From Trichobilharzia szidati (lineage: Eukaryota > Platyhelminthes > Trematoda > Strigeidida > Schistosomatidae), in assembly GCA_944472155.2 (NCBI GenBank), contig OX235271.1:66880416-66944415 (forward strand): a stretch of DNA of 64,000 nucleotides, in the 5' to 3' direction. The notes beneath the pieces were generated by a model. It searched no databases. It saw only the letters and a program-made list of their open reading frames with translations, and was not told where the DNA came from. Below, one piece after another: positions 59,103-64,000 of this stretch (positions are counted from its first letter, which is position 1; every line of letters starts with the position of its first letter). The translations under genes were made by a program, and so were the position numbers.

Positions 59103-60692
59103 ACAAAGAAGAATACCAAAACCTTTCCAAATAGATCCAAAAAGAAATTCTTACACTTTTTACGTGGGTGTGTGTGTGTGATATGGATCAGCTTTAAATA
59201 GTAATCGTCTTATGATTTATCATGTGATTCATTGCGTGATCGGATGACTGTAAAATTTTCTCACCTTTTTCTCACCCGTGGTCTTGGTCAGATTGCCAAC
59301 CAATCAGAATGTTTATTTTTGCCTACCTTAGCCGAATCGCCAGTCAACCAGAACAATCCATTTCCACCGCCCTGGGCCGATTTCATAATGATAAAATATG
59401 TATAAATATGACTTGTTTTCCTTATAAAAAAAACCCTGTCCTAACAGTCATAGGTCAGTCTTTATCTTTTGATATTTACGAGGCTCAGTGAAGCGCAAGG
59501 TACCACTGACGAATAGGCGTATATAGTATCTCAGTTGAGTTGTTCATTGAGTCGGTATTATCATACCCACACATCCATCCATTCGGTCATATCAGTTGTC
59601 AACGACATCGTATCAGTTAGCGACAGGTTCATAGCAACGAACCGCTGGATTCCGTTTTAGTGGCTGAATGCCACATTAGCTCACTTTGTAATCTGGAGGT
59701 ACTGGGTAATGGGCGCATACTGATGGAGAATGTCAAAGAGGGAGTAAGGAACAACCGTCTAGTACTCCTTAGATTTTAATGGTTCTCTAACTGAATTCAG
59801 TTCGCTATGAGTCTTGAAATCTAAGCTATCAGGAAAGAACTATCAAACAAGACTAAACTTAACCCACTCAGAACACCCTCCTCCGACGAAACCAGCAGTA
59901 TCAACACACATAGGATGAAACATAGTGTTCCTGTCGCTCACACACTTATTATAAGCAATTTCGTATTTCCGAATGAATGACAAACAAGTGAAATTGTTTT
60001 TGCCGATATTTCACTATTTAATGCGGTTTATCAAAGTAATAATAAACAAGAACTTACAAAGTCTCAGCTTTTATACAATAACTTAGTCATAGTACTGCTG
60101 CATGAAACAGAGACTCCGTTTTGACAACTGAGAGATTCAGTGAAAAAAAGACTTGTACAGATGTCGGCCATAGGTTTAAACGCAATAGAATCGGGAGAGA
60201 AATTTGATTTTGATAATCAAGAATTCATTCAGAAAGATTTCAAAAAACCACAAGTGACATCTCATATCAGAAGTATTTCACATTCAGTGGAATTCATATT
60301 GTCTGAATAGGAGTGACGGATTAAGACTTAATTTGACAAAATCAAAACAAAATTACCTTTTGCGGAAGAATATTTTTATTAAGTTACTGCTTGTAAACGG
60401 AGATCTTGTCAATTCTGGTTTAATATTAGCAGTATTAAGTGGTGAAACGTCAGTAAAAACAATATTATTTTGTTTTTTATTCAGTGGGAAATAATAGTAA
60501 TAATGAATATAATACATATTCAATGTCCAAATTTTGTCCAAACTACTACATTTAAACTTTTTTTTACATATATACATACACTTATTGAATCTAATCATTT
60601 GTACGTGTATCGTGTGCCTTAGATTTCATTAAAGTGACGATACAGAGGAATATTGATTGAGTTACTGTATTAACGGTAAGAATTTGTAAATA

Positions 60693-61650
60693 TACCTCGC
60701 CTAGATTTCTAGTCAGACAAGGGTGCTTATTATCACCAATGATATTCCTAATTGTGGTGGACTGGATTATGCGTCATACAGTGGGAAACGAGAAGACACG
60801 GATATCCTGGACCGACGTGAAGATTCTAGAAGACCTGGATTTCGCGTGTGGATGATTTATGTTTGATGTCACACAAAATCGAAGATTTACAAGCGAAAAC
60901 CGACAAACTGGTCGAAGAGGCTGGCAGCAAAGACAGGACTCCAGGTGAACATAGACAAGATGGAGGTTATGAAAATAACCAACCAACCAACAACAACAAC
61001 AGCAGCAACATCCAGCGCCAATCACCATCAACGTGAAGGATTTGAAAGAGGTTACTTCATTCACTTATCTAGCTAAGGAGCATTGTCTCAACGACAGGAG
61101 GAACGGACGAGAATCGGGAAGGCGAGAAACACATTCATCAACCTGAAACCAATCTGGAAATCTTCGTCACTCAGCATCAACAACAAAATTCGGATTTTCA
61201 ATACAAACGTGAAGTCAATTTTGCTTTACGGATCAGAAACTTGGCGGGTCACAAAGAATATTTCCAACAGCCTGTTGCAGACCTTTATCAACAACTATCT
61301 TCGTTCTATACTGAAGTTCAGATGGCCGGAAAGAATCACCAACAAGAAACTATGTGAACAAACAAAACAAGAACCACTCACCCAACAAATATGCAGGAGA
61401 AAGTGAAGATGGATTGGACACTCACTGAGGAGGCTGCTGGGTGACATCGCGCGTCAGGCCCTCGAGTGGAACCCGAAAGGGAAGCGGTGAGTTGGACGTC
61501 CAAGGGTGACATGGAGGAGATCGTGTGAAGAGGAGCTGGAACAGTATGGACTAACATGGATGCAGTTGAAAAGTACAGCACAAGACAGAAGCAAGTGGAG
61601 ACGTGCAGTTGAATCCCTATGTTCCACTAGGAACCCAAGGGAACAATAAT
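60693..61650 (+). mobile_element. RTE-type (SR2-like) insertion in unit 3
   Basis: Plus strand: VRQGCLLSPMIFLIVVDWIM (60714-60775), RT core remnants, IKVRIFNTNV-like KIRIFNTNVKSILLYGSETW (61184-61243), C-terminal RKWRWIGHSL-like region, and 3' end CCCTATGTTCCACTAGGAAC with an AATAATAATAAC tail (61637-61650). Absent from the matching place in units 1 and 2 (near 52490 and 56588). Broken by stops. Confidence 0.75.
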
Positions 61651-62160
61651 AATAACAACAATAATTTATTCAAAAATGTTCATACAGCCATTATCCCTCC
61701 CTTGGCCTATTGAGACATAGCTAACTAATGGCTACTACACCATCCTTTGTTTATATTTTCAACTCCTTTCTTATCTTCCCTTAATCTTATCTTCATTATA
61801 AACGTGTTTCATTTCCTTCAGTTACAATCTAACATTACTTAATCCGTTCATTTGTTTTTACTAGCCTTTATCGACTATTTCCACCTGAACAGTTGTTTGT
61901 TTAATCATGTTGTTTTCCATTGTTCGTGTAATCACAGATTGCCTCACTTTTTCATCCTTATTACTGATAAGACCATTTTTTATTATTACTATTATTATTA
62001 TTATTATCATTACTACTATTATGACTAATTGCACAATTTATATTCACCATCGTATTATCCTATAGACAAAACACCATGATTGGTTTATATTTGAATTTTA
62101 TTTAACTATATATATTAGAGTTAAGTCTGATGAGATCTAATTGAAAACAATATTGTTCGC
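61651..62160. other. unassigned part of the unit 3 insertion
   Basis: AT-rich, with a TTA microsatellite (about 61981-62010). It has no match in units 1-2, so it either came in with the RTE fragment or was lost from the other units. Confidence 0.4.
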
Positions 62161-62396
62161 TTAAATGTGTTGTTCTAAAATCTAATAGACTATACCAGAT
62201 GTTAAGAAAAAAACCTACCTGCAGTATATACATATAATGCAGGTAGAAATTCCTCATAAGAATTGAATTATTCACTTAATTTTGAACTGCCCTCAGTCAT
62301 GCTGTTTCATGCACACAGTGCTGTGTGAATTTTGATAGAATATATATTAATTACAAATAAAACTACCATGTTATTCATCAAGTGAAGAATAGAACA

Positions 62397-62410
62397 GCTT
62401 CTGAATAATT
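62397..62410. other. empty SINE-A target site in unit 3
   Basis: Single GCTTCTGAATAATT where units 1 and 2 have two copies around a SINE-A. Confidence 0.85.
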
Positions 62411-62512
62411 AATTATTTTGTGAGAATTTAATTCCATCACTAAAATACCTTACAATTCGTTGGGTTGGCCTGAATGAATCAGTGGACTGTCTGAATCTAA
62501 TGAATCTGATTT

Positions 62513-63060
62513 TCAAGTATTGGTTTGTAGGGATTTGGTTGATTGGTTACAGGATTTTCATCATGAGCTGACATTCGTTAGAGAAGCATTGGAAAACCTG
62601 AGAGTACTGGACAGCTGTTTCGTCCTAGTTTGGGACTCTTCAGTAGTACGCACCCACCGGGATTCGAACCCAGGACCTTCTGGTTACAAGGCGAGCTCGT
62701 ATACCATTAAGCCACTGGGACCCGATACAATGGCCCATGAATTCTAACTTCTGCCAATTCACGACATAGCGTGACCGCTAGCCAATGTCTTCCGCGAGTA
62801 TTTGTCCTCACACCTGACCTGCTGCACCCTACTGGTCACGACCTCTCACTAGAACCCCAGGTAACTACCTACCTGAATAAGGCAAGTCGCTAGTGAGCAT
62901 CTCATTGATATTCAAGTGTTGGTTTGTAGGGATTTGATTGGTTACAGGAATCCCGGTGGGTGCGTACTGATGAAGAGTCCCAAACTAGGACGAAACAGCT
63001 GTCCAGTACTCCCAGGTTTTACAATGGTTCTCTAACTGATGTCAGCTCATGATTAAATCT
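62513..63060. repeat. type-3 tRNA SINE pair with hammerhead-like folds
   Basis: Minus-strand copy: tRNA-like head 62723-62651 (A box TGGCTTAATGG, B box GGTTCGAATCC), then the hammerhead-like fold 62650-62602. Plus-strand headless copy: 62947-63060. A direct repeat of about 36 bases (TTCAAGT-TTGGTTTGTAGGG...) borders the inner part at 62513-62552 and 62911-62949. Confidence 0.7.
62602..62650 (-). ncRNA. hammerhead-ribozyme-like fold with intact core
   Basis: Minus strand: GTACT, then A, core box CTGAAGA, stem II GTCC CAAACTA GGAC, GAAA, stem III ACAG/CTGT with no or a two-base loop, GTC cleavage triplet, then C and AGTAC closing stem I. Both conserved core boxes (CUGANGA and GAAA) are intact. 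The only obvious flaw is an A-C mismatch at the base of stem I. The layout matches the Sm-alpha ribozyme although the sequence outside the core differs. Confidence 0.6.
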
Positions 63061-63315
63061 GAATCTAATTTTCTCTATGTTTTATTGCTTTAGTAATTCA
63101 GATATTGTCATTGGGTAGCAAAATGTACTCAAGCACATTATTATTTAGCTTTCTGTCTAGAGCTGGGAGTTGAAGGATTGGTTTATGCTGTGGATCGTAC
63201 AGTGTTGCGTCATGTAATTTAGTGCTGATTATCACGTTACTTAAGATATTTTGGATGAATAGCTGATAATAGGCAAAAAGTTACTCTGAGAGTTCTATAC
63301 ACTGTAAATATCTTG

Positions 63316-63422
63316 TCCAGAATAAAGTTGTTATAATTATGAAATTAAGTTAAAATGTTTTGACTACTGAAATTGCTTGAAGTAGTCCAACAGTATATCT
63401 GTTATCTTATGCACCAGAAAAT
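63316..63422 (+). repeat. array right border (flank of a unit without pol)
   Basis: Resembles the first 120 bases of each unit (49200-49318) up to ACCAGAAAATG, where the units go into gypsy pol and this copy goes into unrelated sequence. It may mark the original gypsy junction. Confidence 0.6.
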
Positions 63423-63574
63423 GATTCCATAAAAATTTACAAAGATCTTGGCTAACTGTAAAATAAACAATGTTTAGTGAAAGAAATTGGAAAAAATTCT
63501 AACGTTTCATTCTTTAGATTGGTCCTAACTTCAAGGAAATAATTAAAATTAAAGTATCAGTTGTATTTCGACTT

Positions 63575-64000
63575 GGTTTTGTTCTCTGAGCTGGTTGATT
63601 TAACTGCGAAGCTTTGGTGCTCCTTCCAGACATCTTCAGCGCAGGATTTAATATAAAGTGAGTTTGTTTGAATTCTCTATGAATGATATAACTACATCTC
63701 CTGACAACCATTGTTGTGTTTGGTTTTCAACTTATTTTGATCATATTTATTGACTCGGAATTCAAACTTTCTTGCCATGTGATTTATTTTTTATATTAGT
63801 TAGCAAATTTAATATGTATTAATGTGTGTTGATCACCGATTTATCTGAGTATCAGGGTTCTCGAAATTCCCTGGCATCTCTGGTGTTTCCTCCGTTTGAA
63901 ATTTCTACATTGTAGCAATCAAACTGGTGTCCATTATTGTCTACATGCATATATATGAAAGAATACATATCGTGTCCTTTCACAGCTAATTTATGATCTT
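63575..64000 (-). mobile_element. Penelope-like fragment, cut by window edge
   Basis: 3' end at left (GCGCTGAAGATGTCTGGAAG in reverse complement, as at 2815). The minus strand near 63870-63995 reads GHDMYSFIYMHVDNNGHQFD, the endonuclease C-terminal part. Continues beyond the window. Confidence 0.65.

Larger units (their letters stand above)
57397..63315 (+). repeat. tandem array unit 3 (5919 bases, diverged 3' part)
   Basis: Nearly identical to units 1-2 up to about 58840, then increasingly different. It lacks the SINE-A (empty site 62397-62410) and has gained an RTE-type fragment (about 60693-61650) and type-3 hammerhead SINE sequence (62513-63060). It includes foldback 59947-60507. Confidence 0.85.

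Overview
The window looks like a piece of a Schistosoma (blood fluke) nuclear chromosome. It is AT-rich and intron-rich. It holds Sm-alpha-type SINEs with hammerhead-ribozyme sequence, RTE-type and CR1-type non-LTR retrotransposon fragments, Penelope-like element fragments with a GIY-YIG endonuclease, and Ty3/gypsy pol remnants. I cannot name the species from sequence alone.

There is one convincing host gene, on the + strand: a CEP152/Asterless orthologue (centriole duplication scaffold). I reconstructed 20 coding exons from 11481 to 45837. All splice phases join (3688 coding bases, 1229 codons plus one base). The first intron is only 37 bases; most later introns are 0.9 to 4.5 kb and packed with repeats. 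The 3' end of the gene is not visible: the last exon seen ends in phase 1 at a good donor, and no further exon could be found up to 64000, although a 500-base assembly gap (about 48700-49199) lies in between.

Region by region: 1-11480 is intergenic, with LTR-like sequence, a tRNA-derived SINE carrying a hammerhead-like fold, a Penelope-like element with a large inverted repeat, RTE and CR1 remnants. 11481-45837 is the gene, whose introns hold SINEs (one family always antisense to the gene), RTE fragments, Penelope-like fragments, Sm-alpha SINEs in head-to-head pairs, foldback elements and one unexplained coding-like inverted duplication (about 37365-37810). 45838-48699 holds two antisense RTE-like copies. 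49200-63315 is a three-unit tandem array (periods 4099 and 4098 bases, then a longer diverged unit) of a decayed gypsy pol fragment with associated LTR, foldback and SINE sequence. 63316-64000 is the array's right flank plus a Penelope-like fragment.

The strongest leads for something new are: hammerhead-like folds in two tRNA-SINE families other than Sm-alpha; the tandem array with mosaic variants, a dated SINE insertion and an empty site; and the coding-like inverted duplication in intron 14. Repeat family labels rest on motif reading only; no database search was possible.
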